Assembly: GCA_958295485.1 (NCBI GenBank)
Contig: OY282354.1
Coordinates: forward strand, 248,001 to 312,000
DNA from: an uncultured Gammaproteobacteria bacterium
GTDB lineage: Bacteria > Pseudomonadota > Gammaproteobacteria > Eutrophobiales > Eutrophobiaceae
DNA: 64,000 bases
Reading direction: 5' to 3'
Shown: one piece after another, positions 9,026 through 16,805 of the stretch
Numbering within the stretch: position 1 is the stretch's first letter
Layout: each line of letters starts with the position of its first letter
Notes under the pieces: generated by a model
What the model saw: the letters and a program-made list of their open reading frames with translations, nothing else
Databases searched by the model: none
Told to the model about the DNA's origin: nothing
Program-made: the position numbers and the translations under genes

Positions 9026-10003
9026 CTGACGCTTGTCCTGCTTATCGTCGCGCCGGGGTATTTTCATTTTGCCGCGGCGCGCGCGGAAGAGGCAGTTGAT
9101 CCCAATGCCGCGATACTTTCACGCCTGGATAACATTGAACGGCTATTGACCAACCGGGGATTGCTGGAAATGTTGCAACAAATTGAAAGGTTGCAAGAGG
9201 AAATCAACCGTCTGCTTGGAGAGATTGAAGCGCAAAACCACGCCTTGGAGCAAATAAAGAAACGGCAGCGTGATTTATATACCGACATCGATCAACGCTT
9301 GCAACAATTGGAGGGGGCGCCGCCAGTTGCCGCTCAAACAATCCGCCCCGGCGCGGCAACCGATATGACGAATCCGCCCCTGGAAACCCTGTCCCCCATC
9401 ATCGAACCCGTGGGGACGGACGAGAATGTGCCGGCGGATACACCCCTGACGCTGGAGATCGTCAAGCAAGACCAGCCGGCGCCGGCAACCCCGCCAACAC
9501 CGGGCGCTGACGATGACGCAACGGCAATGGTTGAACCGGAGCCCGGTGAGGACGACATTACAAACACGTTGATGGAGCCTGATCCAATCCAGGCCCGCGC
9601 CGATTATGTGCAAGCCTTCAAATTACTGAAGCAGTCTTTATACAAACAATCCGTTCGGGCGTTTCGTGAATTCTTGCGCCGCTACCCTGACAGTGAAGAT
9701 GCAGATAACGCCCAATTCTGGTTGGGTGAAGCGTATTATGTCAACAGCCTGTTCAACCAGGCCTTGATTGAATACAGCGCCCTGCTGCAAAATTATCCTG
9801 ACAGCCAAAAGCGCAGCCAGGCGCAATTAAAGCTGGCCTACTCCCTGCACAGGCTGGGACAGATTGAGCCGGCAAAAAAACAACTGGAGGAATTAATTCA
9901 ACGATACCCCGGGACCACGGCCGCGCGACTGGCGCAGGATCGTTTGAAAAAGATCGCTGCAATCGCAACGCCCACTGACATCACGCCGACCGATCAACCG
10001 TAA
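9011..10003 (+). CDS. cpoB: cell division coordinator CpoB (YbgF)
   Basis: CpoB is a periplasmic TPR protein that couples Tol-driven constriction to septal peptidoglycan synthesis. I place the start at the ATG at 9011 (330 residues), because the signal peptide (KRLTLVLLIV, cleavage near ARA/EE) begins there; an upstream ATG at 8879 adds 44 residues of non-family sequence. An N-terminal coiled coil (about 35-110), a Pro/acidic linker, and three TPR units (YKQSVRAFREFLRRYP and following, about 215-320) are visible. Its stop overlaps queE (TAATG). Confidence 0.92.
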   Translation: MWVKRLTLVLLIVAPGYFHFAAARAEEAVDPNAAILSRLDNIERLLTNRGLLEMLQQIERLQEEINRLLGEIEAQNHALEQIKKRQRDLYTDIDQRLQQLEGAPPVAAQTIRPGAATDMTNPPLETLSPIIEPVGTDENVPADTPLTLEIVKQDQPAPATPPTPGADDDATAMVEPEPGEDDITNTLMEPDPIQARADYVQAFKLLKQSLYKQSVRAFREFLRRYPDSEDADNAQFWLGEAYYVNSLFNQALIEYSALLQNYPDSQKRSQAQLKLAYSLHRLGQIEPAKKQLEELIQRYPGTTAARLAQDRLKKIAAIATPTDITPTDQP

Positions 10004-10689
10004 TGCCGGCTTCCTCCGTTCAAGTCAAGGCTTCGCAAAGCGTCTTGGCAAAAACGCTGATCATCAATGAGATCTTTTACTCCATCCAGGGCGAGTCAAC
10101 CAAGACAGGATTGCCGACATCCTTTATCCGCCTGACCGGTTGTCCCCTGCGTTGTCGATATTGCGACACTGAGTACGCTTTTCATGAAGGCAAAAAAATG
10201 TCTTTCGGCGAGATTATGCAAGCCATCTCCGCAGTTAGCTCGCGCCATGTTACCGTCACCGGCGGCGAACCCCTGGCCCAAAGCAACTGTCTGGACCTGT
10301 TGACGTTTTTGTGTGATAACCACTACCACGTGTCACTGGAAACCGGCGGGGCAATCAATGTCGCCCAGGTGGATAAACGGGTTGTCAAGATACTCGATTT
10401 AAAAACTCCCGGTTCCGGCGAGGTAGAAAAAAACCTGTTTGAGAACCTGCAACACTTGCACAATCACGATCAGGTCAAATTCGTTATCTGTGATGAAAAA
10501 GACTATACATGGAGCAAACAAATCATCCGTAAACACGCGCTCGCTGAAAAGACGGAAATATTGCTCTCACCCAGTTACCGGCAACTCCCGGCCACAGACC
10601 TTGCTGATTGGATCCTGACGGATCACCTGCCGGTTCGCTTACAGATACAACTGCATAAACACCTGTGGGGAGACAAACGGGGCGTGTAA
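10003..10689 (+). CDS. queE: 7-carboxy-7-deazaguanine synthase QueE
   Basis: QueE is a radical SAM enzyme converting 6-carboxy-tetrahydropterin to 7-carboxy-7-deazaguanine in preQ0/queuosine synthesis. Of 228 residues, the variant CxxxCxxC cluster motif is CPLRCRYC (Cys 47, 51, 54), preceded by FYSIQGEST; a GGEPL motif near 88 is the second radical SAM landmark. It overlaps cpoB by one base, so the tol operon runs into the queuosine genes as in Pseudomonas-type gene orders. Confidence 0.95.
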   Translation: MPASSVQVKASQSVLAKTLIINEIFYSIQGESTKTGLPTSFIRLTGCPLRCRYCDTEYAFHEGKKMSFGEIMQAISAVSSRHVTVTGGEPLAQSNCLDLLTFLCDNHYHVSLETGGAINVAQVDKRVVKILDLKTPGSGEVEKNLFENLQHLHNHDQVKFVICDEKDYTWSKQIIRKHALAEKTEILLSPSYRQLPATDLADWILTDHLPVRLQIQLHKHLWGDKRGV

Positions 10690-10915
10690 TGGGCGCTAAC
10701 CCGTCTCTCTCACTGCTTCGCTTGTCATTAACGGGAAGCTCTTTGCTGTCAATAACTTACTCTGATTATATCACTCTGCCGCCACCACAGTTTGCAGTGA
10801 GAAGTTTGAAGCGTGAAATCATTTCTTCATCCTCACCCCCTTTCAAACCTCTCACTTGTCACTTCAAACTTGATGACTCAGCGCAGCCATTGGCAAGATA
10901 TGCAAGCTAACGCCG
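10690..10915 (+). repeat. dispersed inverted-end repeat, copy A (queE/queC gap)
   Basis: It begins right after the queE stop and ends inside the first codons of queC. The left 100 bases (10697-10797) align without gaps to 50723-50823 (about 71 of 100 identical by hand) and to the reverse complement of 12965-13065. Ends are imperfect inverted repeats: GGCGCTAACCCG at the left and, read on the other strand, GGCGTTAGCTTGC at the right. The middle (10796-10872) is unique to this copy and forms a hairpin. The right end (10892-10912) supplies the queC ATG. No transposase is encoded, so it is MITE-like. Confidence 0.72.
10796..10872 (+). promoter_or_regulatory. alternative hairpins upstream of queC
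   Basis: Segment 10796-10810 (AGTGAGAAGTTTGAA) can pair with 10842-10856 at 14 of 15 positions. The overlapping segment 10802-10811 can instead pair perfectly for ten bases with 10862-10871 (CTTCAAACTT). The two pairings exclude each other, a layout seen in attenuators. No T-run follows either stem, and there is no recognisable preQ1 aptamer, so a regulatory role is conjecture. Confidence 0.35.
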
Positions 10916-11610
10916 TTGTGTTGCTTTCAGGCGGACTGGATTCCACCACGACCCTGGCCATTGCCAGGCAAGCCGGTTATCATTGCCATGCGCTGAGTTT
11001 TGATTACGGCCAACGTCACCACATTGAACTCGACGCCGCCGAACGCATCGCCCACTCCATGCAGGTCACGCGCCACAAAATTATCCGCATCGACCTGACC
11101 CAGATCGGCGGCTCCGCCCTGACCGATGCAGACATCGCCGTTCCCCAAAGCGAACAGCCTGAAAGTGAAACAGCGGGCGCCGGCGCCCCCCGTCCTTCAG
11201 GCATCCCCGTAACCTACGTGCCGGCGCGCAATACCATCTTCCTGTCCCTGGCGCTGGCCTATGCCGAAGTCATCGATGCCCTGGATATTTTTATCGGCGT
11301 CAATGCCGTGGACTACTCCGGCTACCCGGATTGCCGCCCGGAATACATCCGGGCCTTCGCCAAAACCGCCAACCTCGCCACCCGGGCCGGCGTCGAAGGC
11401 GCTGATTACCGAATACATACCCCCCTCATCAACCTCAGCAAAGCCGGGATCATCCGGCAGGGATACGAGCTAAACGTGGATTACGCGCTGACCGTTTCCT
11501 GCTACCAGGCGAATGAGCGAGGCCAGGCCTGCGGCAAATGCGATTCCTGCCAGCTCCGCCGCCAAGGGTTCATTGACGCCGACCTCCCCGACCCAACGAA
11601 TTACCAATAA
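10900..11610 (+). CDS. queC: 7-cyano-7-deazaguanine synthase QueC
   Basis: QueC uses ATP and ammonia to convert 7-carboxy-7-deazaguanine to preQ0. From the ATG at 10900 it has 236 residues: PP-loop [11 protein letters not shown] near residue 10, and a C-terminal zinc site SCYQAN...[10 protein letters not shown]. The family normally begins only a few residues before the SGG motif, which favours this start over ATGs at 10873 and 10813. The chosen ATG and next three codons lie within the right end of repeat copy A, so the native start appears to have been replaced. The ribosome-binding site is weak (GGCAAG). Confidence 0.93.
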   Translation: MQANAVVLLSGGLDSTTTLAIARQAGYHCHALSFDYGQRHHIELDAAERIAHSMQVTRHKIIRIDLTQIGGSALTDADIAVPQSEQPESETAGAGAPRPSGIPVTYVPARNTIFLSLALAYAEVIDALDIFIGVNAVDYSGYPDCRPEYIRAFAKTANLATRAGVEGADYRIHTPLINLSKAGIIRQGYELNVDYALTVSCYQANERGQACGKCDSCQLRRQGFIDADLPDPTNYQ

Positions 11611-11689
11611 TCTATCCCGTAAACAACCTCCAAGGCGCTCGACCGGGTGTCGCAAAAGGGCCAAAAGCAGGTGTGCGGGTTCAGACAGA

Positions 11690-11825
11690 CAGGCGGCATT
11701 CATCCCGCAGGGGCAGGCCCCCGCGACGGCCCTGGTCGATGCCGGGCGGGCGCCCGTAGCCAAGGCAACCACAGGCCTGCGCCGGCATGTTGCCGGCGGG
11801 GGGATTGCCCCTACGGGTCAGCGCC
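11690..11825. repeat. imperfect inverted repeat between queC and murU
   Basis: The convergent 200-base gap between queC and murU has two similar arms in opposite orientation: CCCGCAGGGGCAGGCCCCCG near 11699 and the reverse complement of the stretch near 11795-11820 (CCCGTAGGGGCAATCCCCCC). Between them GCCGGCATGTTGCCGGC is a perfect 7-bp stem with a 3-base loop (11782-11798). There is no T-run, so it is not a classic terminator, though it may separate the two convergent genes. Confidence 0.5.
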
Positions 11826-12518
11826 AGGGGCGCCGCCGGGACTTTTGCGAGGGCCTGTTTCAGACAGGTAACTTTCCAGGGCCACCAGGCGCGCCGGCGC
11901 GCCGATATCGAACCAGCGACCGGCATGGAATTCTCCCGTGACCAGCCGGTTCTCCATGGCCTGGCGCAATACCGGCGCCAGGGGGAAGACCCGTTCCCGG
12001 ACCGAATCGAATAGCGAGGCGCGATAAACTCCGATGCCGCTGAAAGTGTACTTGGGCTGGCCGGCATTGACAACGCGTTCACCTTCAAAGGCGAAATCAC
12101 CACCGGGATGGTGCGGCGGGTTCGGAACCAGGACCAGGTGGGCCGGGCCGGGCAGCCTGTCTGCCAGGGTATCCAGGGGGAAATCGGTCCAGATATCGCC
12201 GTTAATAACCAGGAACGGCCCGTCACCCAGGAGCTTCAGGGCCTGTTTAATGCCGCCGCCGGTCTCCAGCGGCGCATCCCCCTCGGGTGAATAGCGAATT
12301 TTCACGCCGAAATCGGAACCACCGGCGAAGTATGCCTCTATCATATCGCCAAAGCGGGCATGGTTGATCACCAATTCGGTAAATCCCGCTTGGGCCAATG
12401 CCTCCACGTGGTATTGCAGCAGCGGTTTGCCCGCCACCGGTAATAAGGGCTTGGGCAGGTTATCGGTCAGGGGACGCATTCTTTCACCCCGCCCCGCCGC
12501 TAAAATCATTGCTCGCAT
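11811..12518 (-). CDS. murU: N-acetylmuramate alpha-1-phosphate uridylyltransferase MurU
   Basis: MurU makes UDP-MurNAc from MurNAc-1-phosphate and UTP in the peptidoglycan recycling shortcut that bypasses de novo UDP-MurNAc synthesis. The 235-residue protein has the sugar nucleotidyltransferase signature LAAGRGERMRPLT near residues 6-18, the substrate Lys in LPKPLLPVAGKP, and the metal Asp in INGDIWTD near 107. The kinase gene amgK, normally directly upstream, is absent; the upstream sequence is an insertion remnant. A general NDP-sugar pyrophosphorylase is the alternative reading. Confidence 0.85.
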   Translation of the reverse strand: MRAMILAAGRGERMRPLTDNLPKPLLPVAGKPLLQYHVEALAQAGFTELVINHARFGDMIEAYFAGGSDFGVKIRYSPEGDAPLETGGGIKQALKLLGDGPFLVINGDIWTDFPLDTLADRLPGPAHLVLVPNPPHHPGGDFAFEGERVVNAGQPKYTFSGIGVYRASLFDSVRERVFPLAPVLRQAMENRLVTGEFHAGRWFDIGAPARLVALESYLSETGPRKSPGGAPGADP

Positions 12519-12539
12519 TTTGCTTATCTTAACCTGAAA

Positions 12540-12721
12540 TCAAGCTGTTAACCCGTCACGGGCCATCATCGCCACCACGCAAGGCGCCAGATTGCCCGGA
12601 AACTGCGTGAGCCACGCGGGGCTGAATTGCCGCCGCGGCGCCCCGTGACCAGGCTTATCCAGCCGCAAGCGTGGAAACTATTCTTACCCAAATCAATACC
12701 TGATGTGCTAATATCATTCAT
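12540..12721 (-). pseudogene. IS110-family transposase N-terminal remnant, frameshifted
   Basis: The minus-strand ATG at 12721 starts an IS110-like N-terminus (Met-Asn-Asp-Ile-Ser-Thr-Ser then GIDLGKNSFHACG, with the first catalytic Asp of the DEDD RuvC-like domain). Near 12660 one base appears to be missing. In the shifted frame the family sequence continues (LDKPGHGAPRRQFSPAWLTQ, then NLAPCVVAM) until a stop at 12540. Only about 60 of the usual ~340 residues remain, so it is a dead fragment. Confidence 0.75.
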
Positions 12722-12825
12722 GGTTCGCTTCCGCATGGTTAGACTGAAATAGCGCCGGCCGACGTGGTCCATTTTGGCCCATTGAGGCCGTGAAGGAAAT
12801 AACGGGGCGAATCATTCCATTATAT

Positions 12826-13067
12826 CTCACCAGCGGATGCGCTGAACGCGCCCCGTCATTCTTGGCCCTTCGCTTCACTTGAGGACAGGCTACGTTAAAA
12901 ATCCATATCCAACAAAGGCGTAGATTCTTCGGCGCTACGCGCCCCGGAATGACGGGGTTTTTTCAGGCAGTCTGTGGTGGCAATAAAATGATATATTTAC
13001 GGCAACTCATTGACAGCAGAGGACTTTCAGATAATGACAGACGAATTGGCGAGGTATGCGGGCCAGG
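12826..13067 (-). repeat. dispersed inverted-end repeat, copy C (upstream of yrbG)
   Basis: On the minus strand, 13065-12965 aligns without gaps to the left 100 bases of the bioB/bioF copy (about 76 of 100 identical by hand count). Its left end reads GGCCCGCATACCTCGCC. The opposite end at about 12826-12836 keeps GGTGAGATAT but has lost the rest of the terminus. The middle holds its own hairpin (12854-12961), different from those of copies A and B. Confidence 0.68.
12854..12966 (+). repeat. nested hairpin with T-run inside repeat copy C
   Basis: CCCCGTCATTC (12855-12865) pairs perfectly with GAATGACGGGG (12950-12960), which is followed by six T residues. An inner stem GCGTAG/CTACGC (about 12918-12940) also forms. 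The arms resemble the common REP-like CGTCATTC elements of Proteobacteria. The stem plus T-run could act as a terminator for rightward transcription. Its enclosed span is long, so it is more likely a remnant palindromic repeat. Confidence 0.5.
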
Positions 13068-13112
13068 CTACCGGCTTAGCTGGCATGATCTTCAAAAAAA
13101 GAGAGGCATGAC

Positions 13113-14060
13113 ATGTTAATGGCGATTATTGCAGTGCTTGGCGGTTTAACTTTACTGGTTTTGGGGGCTGACCGGTTTGTCACCGGCGCAGTCGCTACAG
13201 CCCGCAACCTGGGCGTGTCAACCCTGGTTATCGGCCTGACCGTCGTCGGCATCGCAACATCAATGCCGGAAGCGCTGGTTGGCGGCGTCGCTGCATGGGA
13301 CGGAAAAACCAGTATCGCCATCGGCAATGCCCTTGGTTCGAACATTGCCAACATCGGCCTGGTGCTGGGCGCCACGGCGCTGTTCTCACCCCTGCTGGTT
13401 CAGTCTCACACGCTGCGCCGTGAATTTTTCATTATGTGCCTGGCGATGTTAATTGCCCTGTTATTAATGCTCGACCAAAACCTGGGCCGCGTTGACGGCA
13501 TCCTGTTGCTGGCCTCGCTTATATTGATGATCTGGTGGATAGTCAAGCTGGCAAGACGCGCGCCGGCACCTCTGAATGCCGGGGTTGATGAAGAAGCGGG
13601 AGAAACCCCGGGCATTTCCAAAGCGTTGTTGTTGATGCTTATCGGCCTGCTGGTGTTATCAGGCGGCGCGGAATTATTAGTGCGCGGCGCGGTCTATATC
13701 GCTAAAGCCGTTGGTGTCAGCGATTTGGTTATCGGCTTGACGATCATTGCCGTCGGCACCAGTTTGCCGGAGTTGGCCGCTTCCATCGTGAGCGTCATCA
13801 AAAATGAAACGGATATCGCCATAGGCAACATCATCGGCTCCAATATGTTTAATATGCTGATGGTATTGGGCATACCGTGTATCATCCACCCTGATGCTTT
13901 CGGGAAAGAAGTTTTGCTTCGGGATTTTCCAATAATGGCAGGTTTAACCCTGCTGATGGGGTGGATGGTCTTTTTTTCCGGTAAAAATAAAATCGGCCGC
14001 TGGGAAGGCGCGACTTTATTGGCGTGTTTTGCAGGTTACCAATACTGGTTATTGCATTAA
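13113..14060 (+). CDS. yrbG: calcium/sodium antiporter (YrbG/CaxA family)
   Basis: An inner-membrane K+-independent Ca2+/Na+ exchanger family member of 315 residues with about ten membrane segments in two inverted halves. Each half carries an alpha-repeat: GLTVVGIATSMPEAL with GNALGSNIANIGLVLG in the first, GLTIIAVGTSLPELAAS with GNIIGSNMFNMLMVLG in the second. It heads the conserved yrbG–kdsD–kdsC–lptCAB series. The start is the ATG at 13113; AGAGAGG lies 9 bases before it. The cation carried in vivo is not provable from sequence. Confidence 0.9.
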   Translation: MLMAIIAVLGGLTLLVLGADRFVTGAVATARNLGVSTLVIGLTVVGIATSMPEALVGGVAAWDGKTSIAIGNALGSNIANIGLVLGATALFSPLLVQSHTLRREFFIMCLAMLIALLLMLDQNLGRVDGILLLASLILMIWWIVKLARRAPAPLNAGVDEEAGETPGISKALLLMLIGLLVLSGGAELLVRGAVYIAKAVGVSDLVIGLTIIAVGTSLPELAASIVSVIKNETDIAIGNIIGSNMFNMLMVLGIPCIIHPDAFGKEVLLRDFPIMAGLTLLMGWMVFFSGKNKIGRWEGATLLACFAGYQYWLLH

Positions 14061-14080
14061 TCACTGCGCGGTAGACGATT

Positions 14081-15058
14081 ATGGGCGCTGGAACTGAAAA
14101 ACTGATAAAACTGGCTCAGGCGGTCATTGACACTGAACAACAAGCCGTTTGTGACCTGAGGCAGCGCATCGATAGTCATTTTGTCGATGCCTGCGGCTAT
14201 ATCCTGAGCTGCAACGGCAGGGTCGTGGTGTTGGGTATGGGAAAATCGGGTCACATCGGCCACAAAATTGCGGCAACCCTGGCGAGTACCGGCACCCCCG
14301 CTTTTTTTGTCCACCCCGGCGAGGCCAGCCACGGTGACTTGGGCATGATTACCCGGGACGACGTGGTCATTGCATTATCAAATTCCGGCGAGACCGATGA
14401 GCTAATCACCTTGTTGCCCATCATCAAGCGGTTAAACGTTCCCCTTATTGCGTTAACGGGCAACCCCGGTTCCACTCTTGGCGCCGCGGCGACGGCGTGT
14501 CTTGATGTCAGCGTCGCCAAAGAGGCCTGTCCCTTAGGCTTGGCGCCCACGGCCAGCACTACAGCCAGCCTGGTTATGGGCGATGCCCTGGCCGTTGCCC
14601 TGCTCGAGGCCCGCGGTTTCAGCGCCGGCGACTTTGCCCAGTCTCATCCCGGCGGGTCATTAGGAAAACGGTTGCTGTTGCGGGTAAACGATATCATGCA
14701 TACCAGTGACAGCATCCCGCGCGTGTATGAGCATACCGCGCTGAGCCAGGCGCTTTTGGAGATGACTGCAAAAGGACTGGGCATGACGGCGGTGATTAAC
14801 GGGCGCGCCGAGGTATTGGGTGTATTCACCGATGGTGATTTACGCAGAACCCTCGATGCCGGTTTCGATATACATACAACCACTACCGGTCAGGTTATGA
14901 CAAAAAACTGTAAGTCCATCGCGGCGAATGCCTTGGCGGCTGAAGCCCTGCAGATGATGGAAAAACACAAGATTAACGCGTTGCTGGCGCTGGACGATAA
15001 AAACCGGTTAGCCGGTGTCTTGAACATGCACGATCTGTTGCGCGCCCAGGTTATCTGA
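14081..15058 (+). CDS. kdsD: arabinose-5-phosphate isomerase KdsD
   Basis: KdsD interconverts D-ribulose 5-phosphate and D-arabinose 5-phosphate, the first step toward Kdo of LPS. The 325-residue protein has an N-terminal SIS domain (about 35-185; GMGKSGHIGHKIAATLAS, ALSNSGETDEL) and two C-terminal CBS domains (about 205-325; VLGVFTDGDLRR, LAGVLNMHDLLR). It lies 20 bases after yrbG and five before kdsC. Confidence 0.95.
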   Translation: MGAGTEKLIKLAQAVIDTEQQAVCDLRQRIDSHFVDACGYILSCNGRVVVLGMGKSGHIGHKIAATLASTGTPAFFVHPGEASHGDLGMITRDDVVIALSNSGETDELITLLPIIKRLNVPLIALTGNPGSTLGAAATACLDVSVAKEACPLGLAPTASTTASLVMGDALAVALLEARGFSAGDFAQSHPGGSLGKRLLLRVNDIMHTSDSIPRVYEHTALSQALLEMTAKGLGMTAVINGRAEVLGVFTDGDLRRTLDAGFDIHTTTTGQVMTKNCKSIAANALAAEALQMMEKHKINALLALDDKNRLAGVLNMHDLLRAQVI

Positions 15059-15063
15059 TTGCC

Positions 15064-15603
15064 ATGGATGAAATTTCAAGGAAGGCGGCAAAAATTAAAT
15101 TGGCCGTTTTCGATATTGACGGGGTATTGACTGATGGCGGAATCTTCCTCAATGATAACGGCGAAGAGCTCAAACGATTTCACGTGCATGATGGACAGGG
15201 GTTGGTGTTGCTTGAACAATCCGGGTGTCATGTTGCCGTTATTACGGCTCGTTCGGCTGAAATCGTATCATCGAGAATGAAAGAGCTGGGCATAGAGCAT
15301 GTTTACCAAAACCAATCAGACAAGTCTGCCGCCTTGGCTGAATTAATGGCCGGGCTGAATATAAAAAATGATGCTGTCGCCTACACCGGCGATGATTTGG
15401 TAGACTTGGCGGCAATGAATATGGCAGGTCTGGCAATTGCCGTGGCGGACGCCCATCCCGTCGCGCTGAAACAGGCTGACTGGGTGACAACCCGGCGCGG
15501 CGGCAACGGCGCCGTCAGGGAAATATGTGAACTGATCCTGCAGGCGCAGGGAAAGTATGACGAAATCCTTGAACAGTTTCTTGGCGGGAATCATGCAACA
15601 TGA
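15064..15603 (+). CDS. kdsC: 3-deoxy-D-manno-octulosonate 8-phosphate phosphatase KdsC
   Basis: KdsC removes phosphate from Kdo-8-phosphate in LPS core synthesis. The 179-residue HAD-family protein carries the nucleophile motif FDIDGVLTDGG near residues 17-27 and the C-terminal metal-binding motif YTGDDLVDLAAM near 110. There is no cap domain, as expected for this C0-type tetrameric family. Confidence 0.94.
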   Translation: MDEISRKAAKIKLAVFDIDGVLTDGGIFLNDNGEELKRFHVHDGQGLVLLEQSGCHVAVITARSAEIVSSRMKELGIEHVYQNQSDKSAALAELMAGLNIKNDAVAYTGDDLVDLAAMNMAGLAIAVADAHPVALKQADWVTTRRGGNGAVREICELILQAQGKYDEILEQFLGGNHAT

Positions 15604-15672
15604 AACGGCGACATCCATGTACTTGCATTCGATGTTGCAAGGCGCGGCGGCCAAGAATCATATAGCCCGGTT

Positions 15673-16242
15673 ATGATACGACGCTTATTTATCCTGGCAT
15701 TATTAATCGGCACGGCAGCTGGCAGCGCCTGGCTGCTTAAGTGGCTGTCTGAAGACCCCGGGGGAACAACGTTGGTTGATCGCCACATTCCCGATTATTA
15801 TATGGAAGATTTTACCACTGTGACGATGAAAAAAGACGGCAAACCGAAAAACAAACTGTCTGCCGTTTACATGGCCCATTATCCCGATGATGACGCGACA
15901 GAGTTGTTAGAACCCCGGATGGAGATATTTCGCGAAGACGCATTGCCTTTGTACATCACTGCAGAAAAGGGTTGGGTGGATGGAACCGGTGATGTCATCC
16001 GGTTGCATGGCGTGGTAAAAATGTGGGTATACGACGAAAAAGGCAACCCGACGCTGGAGGTCAATACAACTGGAGCAAAGGTGTTGTTAAATGAAGAATA
16101 CGCAGAGACTGAGCAATACGCGACTATCGCCACTAAGGGTTCCACGATTACCGGTACGGGGATACGCGCCTATTTACCCGAAAGACGATTGGAAGTCATC
16201 AAACATGAGAAAACAACCATTAATGCTGCGGCTGACAGTTAA
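15673..16242 (+). CDS. lptC: LPS export system protein LptC
   Basis: LptC is the single-pass inner-membrane component of the Lpt bridge that moves LPS from LptB2FG to LptA. The 189-residue protein has one N-terminal membrane helix (about 4-22) and a periplasmic beta-jellyroll (PDYYMEDFTTVTM, LHGVVKMWVYDEKGNP). It follows kdsC after 69 bases and overlaps lptA by 38 bases. Confidence 0.92.
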   Translation: MIRRLFILALLIGTAAGSAWLLKWLSEDPGGTTLVDRHIPDYYMEDFTTVTMKKDGKPKNKLSAVYMAHYPDDDATELLEPRMEIFREDALPLYITAEKGWVDGTGDVIRLHGVVKMWVYDEKGNPTLEVNTTGAKVLLNEEYAETEQYATIATKGSTITGTGIRAYLPERRLEVIKHEKTTINAAADS

Positions 16243-16756
16243 CGTCATTATCTGTTTGGGCTTGTCCGCGACTCACCTGCCGGTGTCCGCCTTATCGACG
16301 GACAAGGACCAGCCTATAGAAGTTGAAGCAGACGAAGCCAACCTGGATGATCTTAATAAGGTGAGTATCTACCGGGGGAACGTCATCGTGACACAAGGCT
16401 CAATTTACATGACCGGCGAAGTCATGACTGTTCATAACACGGAAGACGGCGACCTGGACTACCTCATTATGGAAGGAAACCCGGCCACCTATAAACAATT
16501 ACCGGATAACAATACGATCCACGATCAGGCGAAGGCCTTGAGAATGGAGTATTATGAATTAAAAAACCTGATCGTATTAATCCGGGATGCTTGGGTAAAA
16601 CAGGAAACCTCGACCCTGACCGGAGAGAGAATAGAGTACAATACGGAACTCAGCCAAGTGAAGGCCTGGGGTGAACCCGTGGGAGAAGACTCGCAAACAG
16701 GGGCCGCGGCCAAGAAAAAAGGGCGGGTGAAATTGATCATCAAAAAGCAAAAATAA
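16205..16756 (+). CDS. lptA: periplasmic LPS-binding protein LptA
   Basis: LptA polymerises into the periplasmic bridge for LPS transport. From the ATG at 16205 (183 residues) there is a signal peptide ([17 protein letters not shown], cleavage near VSA/LS) followed by the OstA-type beta fold ([34 protein letters not shown]). An ATG at 16223 is a possible alternative; a longer upstream frame within lptC is out of family. The Lys-rich C-terminus is typical. Confidence 0.93.
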   Translation: MRKQPLMLRLTVNVIICLGLSATHLPVSALSTDKDQPIEVEADEANLDDLNKVSIYRGNVIVTQGSIYMTGEVMTVHNTEDGDLDYLIMEGNPATYKQLPDNNTIHDQAKALRMEYYELKNLIVLIRDAWVKQETSTLTGERIEYNTELSQVKAWGEPVGEDSQTGAAAKKKGRVKLIIKKQK

Positions 16757-16776
16757 ACCGATTTGCAACGCGCCCC

Positions 16777-16803
16777 CGGCCAGCCCGCATAGCTTACCAA
16801 ATC
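16777..16803 (+). repeat. solo left-end remnant (F) of the dispersed repeat, before lptB
   Basis: The 49-base lptA–lptB gap contains GGCCAGCCCGCATAGCTTAC followed by CAAATCG. It resembles the left end of repeat copy C (GGCCCGCATACCTCGCC then AATTCG). It stops at the lptB start with no body or right end, so it is either a truncated element or chance similarity. Confidence 0.35.
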
Positions 16804-16805
16804 GA

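Noticed and set aside
10690-10899. preQ1 riboswitch upstream of queC
   Set aside because: No short pyrimidine-rich H-type pseudoknot aptamer with its A-rich tail is visible; the region is explained by repeat copy A.
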